Positions 18,315 through 25,920 of a stretch of 64,000 bases of DNA are shown in pieces. Location: contig NZ_SCTC01000017.1 in assembly GCF_004299445.1 (NCBI RefSeq), positions 1 to 64,000 on the forward strand, written 5' to 3'. The DNA is from Phenylobacterium sp. (lineage in GTDB: Bacteria; Pseudomonadota; Alphaproteobacteria; Caulobacterales; Caulobacteraceae). A program made the translations under genes and the position numbers. Every line of letters begins with the position of its first letter. The stretch's first letter is position 1. The notes under the pieces were generated by a model that searched no databases, was not told the origin of the DNA, and saw only the letters and a program-made list of their open reading frames with translations.

Positions 18315-18959
18315 CTAGGCCTCAAACTCACCGACATCCAGCGGGATGCCGATCATGATCTCGTGCGTGAGATCGCCGCCCTGCGGCTCCATCTCGATGG
18401 CGAGCAACAGTTCACTACCCTCGCCCGGCAGGTCGCGCGAGAACAGCATGCAGGTCTGATAGATCCGCCGGGCGTTGCGCCCTGAGCGGTCGTCGTAGAC
18501 GTTCTCCCAGAAGCTGACCGGCTCCTGCCGCGCGTCGGTGTCGCCGAACCAGAAGCGGCGGTAGACGTCGAGCCCTGGCTGGGTGAACGCCGGCGCGCGC
18601 AGGCGGTCAGCCCAGTCGCGACGCGCGTGGCCGTCGGGGGGATAGGCGGACGACCAGGGGCGGAAGACGGTGAAATCCTCAGCCTCCAGGCCTTGCGGAT
18701 CGGGTGACACCATCTGCAGCATGACGTCGTCTTCGGTATAGAACCGGTGGACCCAGCCATCGACGCCCAGGTCGATGGAGCCCTGGGCCACGATCTCGAG
18801 GGTGTCGGTGTCCATCTTGAACAGCGCGTCAGAACCCAGCCGCCGCCATGCCAGGGGATCGAGCCTTACGGTTCGCCCGATCGTGACGTTGCGCACCACC
18901 GGAATCGCCGGTTCGGCGTCCTGTTGTTTGCCGCCGCCAAACAGTTTGCGGAAGACCAC
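18315..18959 (-). CDS. DUF2491 (YjfK-like) protein
   Basis: A soluble, acidic protein of 214 residues of the DUF2491 family, with no signal peptide or membrane segment. Recognisable stretches are GWVHRFYTEDDVMLQM, the tryptophan-rich FRPWSSAYPP / RRFWFG region and ENVYDDRSG. It starts at GTG 18959, with an AAGGG about 10 bases upstream. It is the first gene of the leftward arm of the Yjf-like island, 81 bases before the DUF350 gene, and is divergent from the DUF2170 gene. Role unknown. Confidence 0.87.
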   Translation of the reverse strand: MVFRKLFGGGKQQDAEPAIPVVRNVTIGRTVRLDPLAWRRLGSDALFKMDTDTLEIVAQGSIDLGVDGWVHRFYTEDDVMLQMVSPDPQGLEAEDFTVFRPWSSAYPPDGHARRDWADRLRAPAFTQPGLDVYRRFWFGDTDARQEPVSFWENVYDDRSGRNARRIYQTCMLFSRDLPGEGSELLLAIEMEPQGGDLTHEIMIGIPLDVGEFEA

Positions 18960-19010
18960 GTCGTCAGCCCTTGTTATGCCCCAAGCATAGACCCATCTTG
19001 CGAAGTGTCA

Positions 19011-19030
19011 AATATACGCGTATGTATACC
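19011..19030. promoter_or_regulatory. palindrome in the DUF2491/DUF2170 divergent promoter region
   Basis: The 75-base space between the two arms of the Yjf-like island is A/T-richer than its surroundings. It contains the perfect 10-base palindrome ATACGCGTAT at 19014-19023, directly followed by GTATAC (19024-19029). The position, just before both divergent starts, fits an operator overlapping a shared promoter. Which protein binds is unknown. Confidence 0.5.
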
Positions 19031-19034
19031 ATGA

Positions 19035-19697
19035 ATGCGACGGACCGCGGATAGCATGAGCTTGAGCCCCGCAGAACGGACTCGTCTGTGGCGCGCCGAG
19101 CGCCAGCGGCTGGGCCTCGTGAAGCTCGAGCTCTGGGTGCCTCCCGGCGCCAAGGCCGACATCCAGGCCGCCGCCCGAGCCATTATCACAGCGTCGAGCC
19201 GCGGACCGGCGCTGCTGAGAAACCCAGACCCTCCGCAGGGATCATTCCAGATGGACCATGTCATCGACACCGACTGGTCGGTGAAGAGTCTAGCCGCAGC
19301 GCTGACCGAGACCCGGCTGCTGCGCGACGGTGAGCTGACCGCGCGCGTGCTGGAAGGCTCGGAGCCTGTCCTGCAGATCACCATGCACGAGTTCGGCGAT
19401 CTGCCGATCTATCTGTCCGTCGGCGCCGAGCAGATCGTCGTGAGCGCCCTGATGTGGCCCGTCGACGAGCAAAAGGACCAGGCCGCCTTCAACGTCTTCC
19501 TGCTGAAGGCGCAGAAGCTGGTGCCGCTGTCGAATTTCGGCATCACCACCGTGGCTGGCCGAGACTACTACGAGATCTTCGGCGAGCTCGCCTGCAAGAC
19601 CACCCTGCAGACCGTGATCATCGAGCTGCGCATGCTGGCCGAGAACGCCATCCGCGCCGCCGATGAGCTGCGGGAAACCTTCGCGTCGGCCGCCTGA
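19035..19697 (+). CDS. DUF2170 (YjfI-like) protein with extra basic N-terminal segment
   Basis: The protein has 220 residues. The C-terminal 135 or so (from about DWSVKSLAAALTE) match DUF2170, the family of E. coli YjfI. The first 80 residues are extra. They begin with an arginine-rich helix (SPAERTRLWRAERQRLG), a beta-like strand (LVKLELWVPP) and an alanine-rich helix (ADIQAAARAIITAS). That order resembles ribbon-helix-helix DNA-binding segments in small antitoxin-type regulators; this is inference. The ATG at 19035 is used; ATG at 19056 (MSLSPAER) is an equal alternative, and neither has a clear ribosome site. The PspA-like gene follows after 10 bases. Confidence 0.8.
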   Translation: MRRTADSMSLSPAERTRLWRAERQRLGLVKLELWVPPGAKADIQAAARAIITASSRGPALLRNPDPPQGSFQMDHVIDTDWSVKSLAAALTETRLLRDGELTARVLEGSEPVLQITMHEFGDLPIYLSVGAEQIVVSALMWPVDEQKDQAAFNVFLLKAQKLVPLSNFGITTVAGRDYYEIFGELACKTTLQTVIIELRMLAENAIRAADELRETFASAA

Positions 19698-19707
19698 GAG
19701 AGCCCGC

Positions 19708-20472
19708 ATGTCCATCTTCACGAAGCTGATCACCCTCTTCCGCGGCACCGCGCACGAAGCCGGCGCCGCCGTGGTCGACGCCAACGCCCTGCGCATCCTG
19801 GACCAGGAAATCCGCGACGCCGACAACGCCCTCGGCCGCGCCCGCGACGACCTGGCGACGCTGGTCGCCAAGCGGCGCATGCTTGAGAAGGAACTGCAGA
19901 ACCTGAAGGACCAGTCGGTCCGCTACGAGGGTTCGGCACGCGCCGCGCTCAGCAAGGGCGACGAGACCCTGGCGCTGGAAGTCGCCACGCGGATCTCCGA
20001 GCTGGAATCCGAGATCGACCTGAAGACGCCCCAGCTGGCCGACATGCGCAACGCCGAGGAGCGCATGCACCAGACCATCGCCACGACCCAGCAGCGCGTC
20101 GAGAACCTGCGCCGCGAGATCGACGTGGTGAAGGTCAACGACAGCGTCCAGAAGGCCCAGGCCGCGGTGGCGTCCCAGGGCGCGGGCGCCGCGTCCCGCC
20201 TGGGCTCGGCCGCCGACAGCCTCAAGCGCATCAAGGAGCGCCAGGCGATCGCCGAGGAGAAGTTCAAGGCCGCCGGCGAGCTGGAAGACCGCCGCACCGG
20301 CGCCGACCTCGACGCCAAGCTGAAGGCGGCCGGCATCCTGCCCGGCCACGCGTCGGCCAACGACGTGCTGGCCCGCCTGAAGGCGCCCAAGGAAGAGCCC
20401 CTGCAACTGGAGGCCCCGCGCCTTCAGATCGAGGCTCAGCCCGTGCCGGCGGATCGCAAGAACGAGGCGTAG
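19708..20472 (+). CDS. PspA/IM30-family protein (YjfJ-like)
   Basis: A 254-residue, mostly helical protein of the PspA/Vipp1 (ESCRT-III-like) family. It starts MSIFTKLITLFRGTAHEAG, an amphipathic membrane-binding helix. A long charged coiled coil runs from about residue 30 to 190, with the family's paired-helix pattern. The tail is loosely structured. Such proteins bind and stabilise stressed inner membranes. The E. coli relative YjfJ lies beside YjfI and YjfK, as its homologue does here. The ATG at 19708 is supported by homology; an in-frame GTG/ATG upstream lies inside the DUF2170 gene. Confidence 0.92.
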   Translation: MSIFTKLITLFRGTAHEAGAAVVDANALRILDQEIRDADNALGRARDDLATLVAKRRMLEKELQNLKDQSVRYEGSARAALSKGDETLALEVATRISELESEIDLKTPQLADMRNAEERMHQTIATTQQRVENLRREIDVVKVNDSVQKAQAAVASQGAGAASRLGSAADSLKRIKERQAIAEEKFKAAGELEDRRTGADLDAKLKAAGILPGHASANDVLARLKAPKEEPLQLEAPRLQIEAQPVPADRKNEA

Positions 20473-20640
20473 TCTCCTCTCCCCACGCGCCGCCTCCGGC
20501 GCGACGAGAGGGAGACGGTCGGGAGAGCGCGGCGCGGACCCCTCGCCTGGCGATGAGGTGATCGCCGCCCGGACGCTGGAAGCTCCCAGCCAGCCTCTCT
20601 TCATCCTCCCCCTCTCCGCTTCGCGGGGGAGAGGAAGCGC
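20473..20640. repeat. cluster of short G/C-rich hairpin repeats
   Basis: The space between the PspA-like and ATP-grasp genes contains two hairpin repeats. One lies near 20478-20517, with CGCGCCGCCTCCGGCGCG at its tip and CTCTCCC / GAGAGGGAG flanks. The other lies near 20608-20635 around CTCTCCGCTTCGCGGGGGAGAG. The second has the same core as the repeat at 10668-10697 in reverse orientation. They may attenuate or process the transcript between the two genes. Confidence 0.6.
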
Positions 20641-20651
20641 AGGAGCGCACC

Positions 20652-21815
20652 ATGGAACGCATCCAAACCACCGAACGCCCGGGCTGGGACGAGAAGGCCG
20701 AGGCGCTGGGCTTCACCTGGCGCCATCTGGACGGCGCCCGGTACTGGGATGAGCGGGCCTACTACCAGTTCACGCTCTCCGAGGTGGACGACGGCATCGA
20801 GGAGCCGGCGCGCGAGCTGCACCAGATGTGCCTGTCGCTGGTGGACGAGGTGGTCCGCAGCGAGGAGCTGATGGGCAAGCTGGCGATCCCGCCGGACTCG
20901 CGCGACGACGTGGCCGACAGCTGGGCGATGAAGCAGCCATCGCTCTATGGCCGCTTCGACTTCGCCTACGACGGCGAGGGACCGGCCAAGCTGTTCGAGT
21001 ACAACGCCGACACGCCCACCAGCATCTACGAGACCGGCACGTTCCAGTGGGTGTGGCTGGAGGACATGATCGCCTCGGGCGCCCTGCCGCCGGAGGCCGA
21101 CCAGTTCAACAGCCTGCACGAGAAGCTTGAGCGACGGTTCAAGGCGATCTTCCCGGGCGGCGGCTTCGTCCACTTCACCAGCGATCCCGACTCGATCGAG
21201 GATCGCCAGACGGTGAAGTACCTTGAGGACATCGCCGCCCAGGCGGGGCTCGAGCCCAAGTTCGTCCCCATCGAGAGCATCGGGCTGGACGCTGACGGCC
21301 GGTTCGTGGACGAGGACAACTACATCGTCCAGGCGATCTTCAAGCTGTACCCGTGGGAGGAGATGTTCCGCGAGGACTACGCCGGCAAGATCGCCGGCTC
21401 CCGCACCCAGTTCATCGAACCGGCCTGGAAGGCGATCCTGTCGAACAAGGGCCTGCTGCCGCTGCTGTGGGAGCGCCATGCGGGGCACCCCAACCTGTTG
21501 CCGGCCTTCTTCGAGGACGACCCGAGGATCGCCGAACTGGGCAATTCATATGTGAGGAAGCCGCTGTTCAGCCGGGAAGGCGCGAACATCGAGCTGGTCG
21601 ACGAAGGCCGCCGCGCGACGGTGCTGGACCAGGGCTACGGCGAGGAAGGCCACATCCGCCAGGCGCTGCACACGATCACCGCCTTCGACGGAAACTACCC
21701 GGTGATCGGCGCGTGGATCGTGGGCGACGAGCCGGCTGGCGTCGGGATCCGCGAGGACCGGAGCCGCGTGACCAAGAACCTGTCGCGGTTCGTGCCGCAC
21801 GTGATCCTGGGCTGA
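20652..21815 (+). CDS. glutathionylspermidine synthase-family ATP-grasp protein (YjfC-like)
   Basis: The 387-residue protein matches the synthetase (ATP-grasp) half of glutathionylspermidine synthase and the stand-alone YgiC/YjfC group. Recognisable stretches are YGRFDFAYDGEGPAKLFEYNADTPTSIYE, given here in part as FEYNADTPTS, then KLYPWEEMF and KPLFSREGANIEL. The N-terminal amidase half of the fused enteric enzyme is absent. The expected chemistry is ATP-dependent amide-bond formation, with unknown substrates. AGGAG lies just before the ATG. It completes the set of families found in the E. coli yjfIJKLM-yjfC region. Confidence 0.9.
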   Translation: MERIQTTERPGWDEKAEALGFTWRHLDGARYWDERAYYQFTLSEVDDGIEEPARELHQMCLSLVDEVVRSEELMGKLAIPPDSRDDVADSWAMKQPSLYGRFDFAYDGEGPAKLFEYNADTPTSIYETGTFQWVWLEDMIASGALPPEADQFNSLHEKLERRFKAIFPGGGFVHFTSDPDSIEDRQTVKYLEDIAAQAGLEPKFVPIESIGLDADGRFVDEDNYIVQAIFKLYPWEEMFREDYAGKIAGSRTQFIEPAWKAILSNKGLLPLLWERHAGHPNLLPAFFEDDPRIAELGNSYVRKPLFSREGANIELVDEGRRATVLDQGYGEEGHIRQALHTITAFDGNYPVIGAWIVGDEPAGVGIREDRSRVTKNLSRFVPHVILG

Positions 21816-21938
21816 TTTCAGCGCGGTCCGTGAGCGACCGCCGGCTCGTCCAGAAAACCCCGCCGTCGCCAATGCGTCAGCCGGGCGATGATCGGCGACG
21901 CGCGGGGAATGACCCGTGCGGGCTTCGAACACGTCATC

Positions 21939-22061
21939 CTAGAGGACGGTGAACAGAGCCAGGGTCGCTGGGACGATGAAGATCACGGTCACGGCCAAGC
22001 CCAGGATCGCATCATGCAGGCGGGTCGGGGCGGCCGTGGGGTGGCAGCAGTCGGTGGTCAT
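21939..22061 (-). CDS. 40-residue single-pass membrane protein
   Basis: A small open frame in the 344-base space between the ATP-grasp gene and the LysR gene. The product begins MTTDCCHPTAAPTRLHDA and continues into one hydrophobic segment of about 20 residues (LGLAVTVIFIVPATLALF) near the C-terminus. AGGAG sits seven bases before the ATG, the best evidence that it is translated. The Cys-Cys-His cluster before the membrane helix could bind metal. I do not recognise a family. Frames on the plus strand here have no ribosome site and look spurious. Confidence 0.6.
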   Translation of the reverse strand: MTTDCCHPTAAPTRLHDAILGLAVTVIFIVPATLALFTVL

Positions 22062-22159
22062 CGGGGTTCTCCTGGGGAGCGGAGGTTTCGGATGACCGGA
22101 CTAGACGTCGAACGCTGCACGGCGACAAAGGAGAAGTGCGCAGTTCAGGTGATCTGAAG

Positions 22160-23065
22160 TCACTCGAAGCGCTGCAGGCCGTCGGCGTCGGCCTGGGCGA
22201 TGAGCCAGTTGCGGAACTTGCGGATGTCGGGTCGATCCGCCTTTTCGGGCAGGGTCAGGATCCACTGGCTGAAGGGGCTGAGCAGCTCGACGTCGAAGGG
22301 CTTCACCAGCCGCCCGGTGGCCAGTTCGTCGAGCACGAGGGCCCGCTCGCCCAGCGCCACGCCACGCCCGGCGATGGCCGCCTCGATGGCCAGGTAGACG
22401 TTCGAGAACTGCTGGCCGCCGCGCCAGTCCACCTCGGGCGCCCCGGCCAGCGCCAGCCAGTCGCCCCAGTGCGGCTCGCCCTGGGCCAGGTAGACGTCGG
22501 CCAGCAGTTGGGCGTTCGCCAGGTCGTGCGGGGAATCCAGCCGGGTCTGCTCCAGCAGGCGCGGGCTGCACACCGGGAACATGAACAGCGACACCAGCTT
22601 GCGCGCGTGGAAGCCTGGAAAGGGACCCCGGCCAAAGCGGATCGCCACATCGTAGCGCTCGCGCACGAGATCGACCGCCTGATCCGACGCCGAAACCAGC
22701 ACCTGGATATCGGGATGGCGCTCGTTGAACAGGTGGAGCCGCGGCACCAGCCAGCGGGCGGCGAACGAGTGCATGGCGGTGACGGCCAACACGCCCTGCC
22801 GCTCGGCGCGCACCTCGGCGACGGCCTCCTCGATCCGGCTGAGCCCCTGGCGGACGCCGGTGGCCAGCCGCCGGCCGGTCTCGGTCAGGCGGACGGCGCG
22901 GTTGAAGCGCTCGAACAGCCGCACGGCCAGTTCGGTCTCCAGCGCCTTGATCTGCCGGCTGACCGCGCCGGGGGTGATCGCCAGTTCCTCGGCGGCCTGC
23001 AGGAAACTCTCGTGCCGCGCGGCCGCCTCGAACACCCGCAGCGCGGTGAGCGGCAGACGGCTCAT
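22160..23065 (-). CDS. LysR-family regulator, GcvA-like
   Basis: A transcription factor of 301 residues. The winged helix-turn-helix covers residues 1-60 (LTALRVFEAAARH, AAEELAITPGAVSRQIKALE), with the GcvA-type 'FERFNRAVRLTETG' linker. The substrate-binding domain follows to the end. Members often control amino-acid or beta-lactam-response genes near them. Its targets are not evident. The ATG at 23065 overlaps the nth stop by four bases, so it is cotranscribed with nth and not divergent from a target as LysR regulators usually are. Confidence 0.92.
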   Translation of the reverse strand: MSRLPLTALRVFEAAARHESFLQAAEELAITPGAVSRQIKALETELAVRLFERFNRAVRLTETGRRLATGVRQGLSRIEEAVAEVRAERQGVLAVTAMHSFAARWLVPRLHLFNERHPDIQVLVSASDQAVDLVRERYDVAIRFGRGPFPGFHARKLVSLFMFPVCSPRLLEQTRLDSPHDLANAQLLADVYLAQGEPHWGDWLALAGAPEVDWRGGQQFSNVYLAIEAAIAGRGVALGERALVLDELATGRLVKPFDVELLSPFSQWILTLPEKADRPDIRKFRNWLIAQADADGLQRFE

Positions 23066-23733
23066 TTCACGAACAGGTGCTTCGACGGGCAGAGGTCGGC
23101 GACCGGGCACTCGCCGCACTTGGGCTTCCGCGCCACGCAGACATAGCGGCCGTGCAGGATCAGCCAGTGGTGCGCGCGGGTCAGGGCCGGCTCGGGAACG
23201 ATGGCCATCAGGTCGGCCTCGACCTTGTCGGGCGTCTTGCCGGTGGAGAGGCCCAGGCGGTGGCTGACGCGGAAGACGTGGGTGTCGACGGCGATGGCAG
23301 GCTCGATGCGCAGCTCGTTCAGCACCACCGAGGCGGTCTTGCGGCCGACGCCGGGCAGGGCCTGGAGCTGCTCGCGCACCAGCGGCACCTCGCCGCCGTG
23401 GCTCTCGATCAGGATCTCGGCCATCCGGATCACGTTCTTGGCCTTCATGTTGTAGAGGCCGATCGAGCTGATGAAGGACTTCAGCCCGTCCTCGCCCAGC
23501 GCCAGCATCTTCTGCGGCGTGTCGGCGACCTTGAAGAGCCTGGCGGTGGCCTTGTTGACTGATACGTCGGTAGCCTGCGCCGACAGCGCCACGGCGACCA
23601 CCAGCTCATAGGGGCTGGCGTAATCCAGCTCGGTGCGAGGGTCGCTCTCCTGGCTCTCGAACCGCTCGAACAGCTCGGCGATCCGCGCCTGCTCGGCGGG
23701 CTTGAGCTTTTTCCTGGGGGCGGGCTTGGCCAT
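23062..23733 (-). CDS. nth: endonuclease III
   Basis: The 223-residue DNA glycosylase/AP lyase has the helix-hairpin-helix LPGVGRKTASVV followed by the catalytic aspartate in VDTHVFRVSHRL. The C-terminal cysteines are spaced C-X6-C-X2-C-X5-C (CVARKPKCGECPVADLC) to bind a [4Fe-4S] cluster. It removes oxidised pyrimidines. The catalytic lysine is expected in the SVNKATARLF / LSAQATD region upstream by family. The ATG at 23733 (MAKPAPRKK) matches homologues better than the frame start 12 codons earlier. Confidence 0.96.
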   Translation of the reverse strand: MAKPAPRKKLKPAEQARIAELFERFESQESDPRTELDYASPYELVVAVALSAQATDVSVNKATARLFKVADTPQKMLALGEDGLKSFISSIGLYNMKAKNVIRMAEILIESHGGEVPLVREQLQALPGVGRKTASVVLNELRIEPAIAVDTHVFRVSHRLGLSTGKTPDKVEADLMAIVPEPALTRAHHWLILHGRYVCVARKPKCGECPVADLCPSKHLFVK

Positions 23734-23784
23734 GGCGCGAAGATGCTGTGCGTCTGGGCGCGGGTTCAAGCGCCGTGCGGCGGT

Positions 23785-23914
23785 AGCGCCCCCTCCACCA
23801 CTTCGTGGTCCCCCTCCCCCATTGGCATGGGGGAGGAACGAGAGCGGAACGGTCGGCCACAGTTCCTCACCCGCTCGCGGGGGAGGGGGACCGCGAAGCG
23901 GTGGAGGGGGCGCT
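23785..23914. repeat. 130-base compound palindromic element, copy 1
   Basis: A large imperfect inverted repeat. The outer arms are AGCGCCCCCTCCACC at the left and GGTGGAGGGGGCGCT at the right. Inside lie smaller hairpins: CCACTTCGTGG, CCCCCATTGGCATGGGGG and ACCGCGAAGCGGT. The core reads GGGGGAGGAAC ... GTTCCTCACCCGCTCGCGGGGGAGGGGGACC. A second copy lies at 30436-30562 in the opposite orientation. It fills the space between nth and the SDR gene. Confidence 0.85.
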
Positions 23915-23917
23915 GGG

Positions 23918-24691
23918 TTACCCGCGATCCACGGCGAACGGCCCGAAGGCCTGCTGGACCGGCATCAGCTCCAGCGTGTTGACGTTGATGTGGGCCGGCA
24001 GCTTCAGCACGCTCTCGCAGACCAGGGCGACGTCGTCGGCGCTCATGGCGTGGACGCCCTTGTAGACGTTGTCGGCCTTCTCCTGGTCGCCGGCGAAGCG
24101 GACCACCGAGAACTCGGTCTCGGCCATGCCGGGTTCGATGGAGGTCACCCGCACCTTCGTGCCGATGAGGTCGGCGCGCAGGTTCAGCGAGAACTGGCGT
24201 ACGAACGCCTTGGTGGCGCCGTACACATTGCCGCCCGGGTAGGGATAGCTCGCCGCCACCGACGAGAGGTTCAGCACGTCGCCGCGGTTGCGGGCCACCA
24301 TGCCGGGGAGGACCGCGCGGGTGATGCGCACCAGCCCGGTGACGTTGGTGGCGATCATCGTCTCCCAGTCGCTGAGCGAGGCCTCGTGGGCCTTGCCCAG
24401 GCCCAGGGCGAGGCCCGCGTTGTTATAGAGGATGTCGATGGCCTCGAAGGCGGACGGCAGGCTGGGCAGCAGGGCGGCGATGGACGCCTCGGAGGTGACG
24501 TCCAGCTCGCGGGTCAGCAGGCGCTCCGTCGCCAGCGCCTTCGCCAGGTTCTCCAACCGCTCGGTGCGGCGGCCGGTCGCGATCACATGGCCGCCAGCGG
24601 CCAGCAGCCGGCGAGCCATCGCCTCGCCAAACCCCGAGGTCGCGCCCGTCACGAGGGCGATCCGGCCCTCCGCCCAGTTGTCCGCCATCAT
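23918..24691 (-). CDS. short-chain dehydrogenase, YdfG-like
   Basis: An SDR enzyme of 257 residues. The NADP site is VTGATSGFGEAMARRL with a following GRRTERL that favours NADP. The catalytic residues are the serine in NLSSVAA and YxxxK in VYGATKAFVRQFS. Similarity is strongest to YdfG-type NADP-dependent 3-hydroxy acid (serine/allo-threonine) dehydrogenases. Its start overlaps the stop of the DJ-1-like gene by four bases, so both are probably expressed together. Confidence 0.9.
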   Translation of the reverse strand: MMADNWAEGRIALVTGATSGFGEAMARRLLAAGGHVIATGRRTERLENLAKALATERLLTRELDVTSEASIAALLPSLPSAFEAIDILYNNAGLALGLGKAHEASLSDWETMIATNVTGLVRITRAVLPGMVARNRGDVLNLSSVAASYPYPGGNVYGATKAFVRQFSLNLRADLIGTKVRVTSIEPGMAETEFSVVRFAGDQEKADNVYKGVHAMSADDVALVCESVLKLPAHINVNTLELMPVQQAFGPFAVDRG

Positions 24692-25260
24692 CCGACCTTC
24701 GCCACTGAATCCACGATCGCCATCGCCGCCTCCCGCCCGATCAGCCGTTCGACGATCCAGGCCGCGAGGTCCTGGGTGGCCAGACAGCCGCCGCCCGTGG
24801 CGAGGTTGCCGTGAACCACGAAGGGACGCCGCTCGGTCCGGACGCCCATGGCCTCAAGCTCGGCGAAGACGCTGGGATAGGTGGTTGCGCTGAGGCCGTC
24901 CAGCAGGCGCAGCGCCGCCAGGATCAGGACGCCGGAGTCGATGGCCGCGATCAGCTGCCGCGAGGGGTCCAGCCGGAGCGCGCCCAGGAACGCCGGGTCC
25001 TTGATCTTCACGCGGCTGCCGGGGCCGCTGACGATGAAGACGGCGTCGGCGTCAGCCGCCCAACCCAGCGGCTCGTGGCGGTCGATGGCCAGACCCGAGT
25101 ACGAGGTGATGCGCGGCGCGTCGGCGCAAATGCGCACGTCCCATTCGCCCGCATAGGCGGCGTAGGTCGGGTCCTTGACGCGGTAGAACAGGTCCCAGGG
25201 CATGAAGAGGTCCACGTCGGTGAACCCCTCGAACGCCACCATTGCGATCTTCATGCGCAT
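24688..25260 (-). CDS. DJ-1/PfpI-like protein lacking the nucleophilic cysteine
   Basis: A protein of 190 residues with the class I glutamine-amidotransferase-like fold of DJ-1/PfpI proteins. It opens with IAMVAFEGFTDVDLFMPWDLF. At the nucleophile elbow, where active members have A-I-C-S/T-G, it has AAIDSGVLILAALRLLDG: the cysteine is replaced by aspartate. The following LLDGLSATTYP and GNLATGGGCLA are otherwise normal. Loss of the cysteine argues against isocyanide hydratase, glyoxalase or protease chemistry, unless the aspartate acts in its place. A binding or regulatory role is possible. It is translationally coupled to the SDR gene. Confidence 0.85.
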   Translation of the reverse strand: MRMKIAMVAFEGFTDVDLFMPWDLFYRVKDPTYAAYAGEWDVRICADAPRITSYSGLAIDRHEPLGWAADADAVFIVSGPGSRVKIKDPAFLGALRLDPSRQLIAAIDSGVLILAALRLLDGLSATTYPSVFAELEAMGVRTERRPFVVHGNLATGGGCLATQDLAAWIVERLIGREAAMAIVDSVAKVG

Positions 25261-25374
25261 CCCTCCAGCCCGGTCCCGATCGGACGCCCGATGTGGGGCA
25301 GGGGGCGTGCGCGGCGCAGAGCCAGTTCGCAGCCTGTGGACTTGGCGGCGGAGAGGGTCTTAACGTCCGCCCGC

Positions 25375-25854
25375 ATGACGCACGGCGCGCTCTACATGGA
25401 TGCGGAGATCAAGCCGAACCGCTCGCTGTCGGAGCGGGGCTTCATCATCCTGATCTCGGTCATCACCGCGGCGAACGTGGCGTCGGCCGCTGTGTTCGTG
25501 CGCATGGGCGCCCACTGGGTCCTGCCGTTCCTGGGTATCGACGTGCTGGCGATCGTTGTGGCGTTCATCGCCAGCTACCGGTCAGGCCGGATCATCGAGC
25601 GGATCCAGGTCAGCCCCGGCGCGGTGCGCGTCACCTGGGAGGGCCCCCGCGACAGCCGCGTCGTCTGGGAGAGCCCCACCGCCTTCACGCGCATCACCGT
25701 CGAAAAGGACGAGGAAGACCGGGTCATGGCGCTGCATCTGGCGCTGTCGGGCCGCGAGACCCCGGTGGCCGCGGCCCTGAGCCCCGGCGAGCGGGGTGAG
25801 TTCGCCAAGGCCCTGGAAGACGCCATCTGGCGCGCCCGCCGTCACCGAGACTGA
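25375..25854 (+). CDS. DUF2244 membrane protein
   Basis: The 159-residue protein has two membrane segments close together (about residues 25-45 and 50-70). A beta-rich domain with alternating charged strands follows (IERIQVSPGAVRVTWEGP, VWESPTAFTRITVE). This is the DUF2244 layout common in alphaproteobacteria; function is unknown. The ATG at 25375 is used; a second in-frame ATG seven codons later is possible. It is divergent from the DJ-1-like gene across about 114 bases in which I see no further feature. Confidence 0.85.
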   Translation: MTHGALYMDAEIKPNRSLSERGFIILISVITAANVASAAVFVRMGAHWVLPFLGIDVLAIVVAFIASYRSGRIIERIQVSPGAVRVTWEGPRDSRVVWESPTAFTRITVEKDEEDRVMALHLALSGRETPVAAALSPGERGEFAKALEDAIWRARRHRD

Positions 25855-25873
25855 TCGACGCCCATTGAAAGTC

Positions 25874-25909
25874 GTTTAGTCCTAAGCTACATATAGTTTA
25901 GTGCTAAAC
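25874..25909. promoter_or_regulatory. paired MarR-type operator before the nitroreductase gene
   Basis: Two similar inverted repeats lie just before the nitroreductase-MarR operon. GTTTAGTCCTAAGC (25874-25887) is imperfect and GTTTAGTGCTAAAC (25896-25909) is perfect (six-base arms, two-base centre). Their centres are 22 bases apart, two helical turns, on one face of the DNA. TTGAAA (25865-25870) and TACATA (25888-25893), 17 bases apart, could be the promoter. The GGAG ribosome site follows directly. Control by the MarR protein at 27054 is inferred from position and site form. Confidence 0.7.
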
Positions 25910-25920
25910 GGAGTGGTGCG

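Noticed and set aside
21888..22157. 89-codon plus-strand frame after the ATP-grasp gene
   Set aside because: No ribosome site, product low in complexity and unlike any family; the opposite 40-residue frame has AGGAG and a membrane helix.
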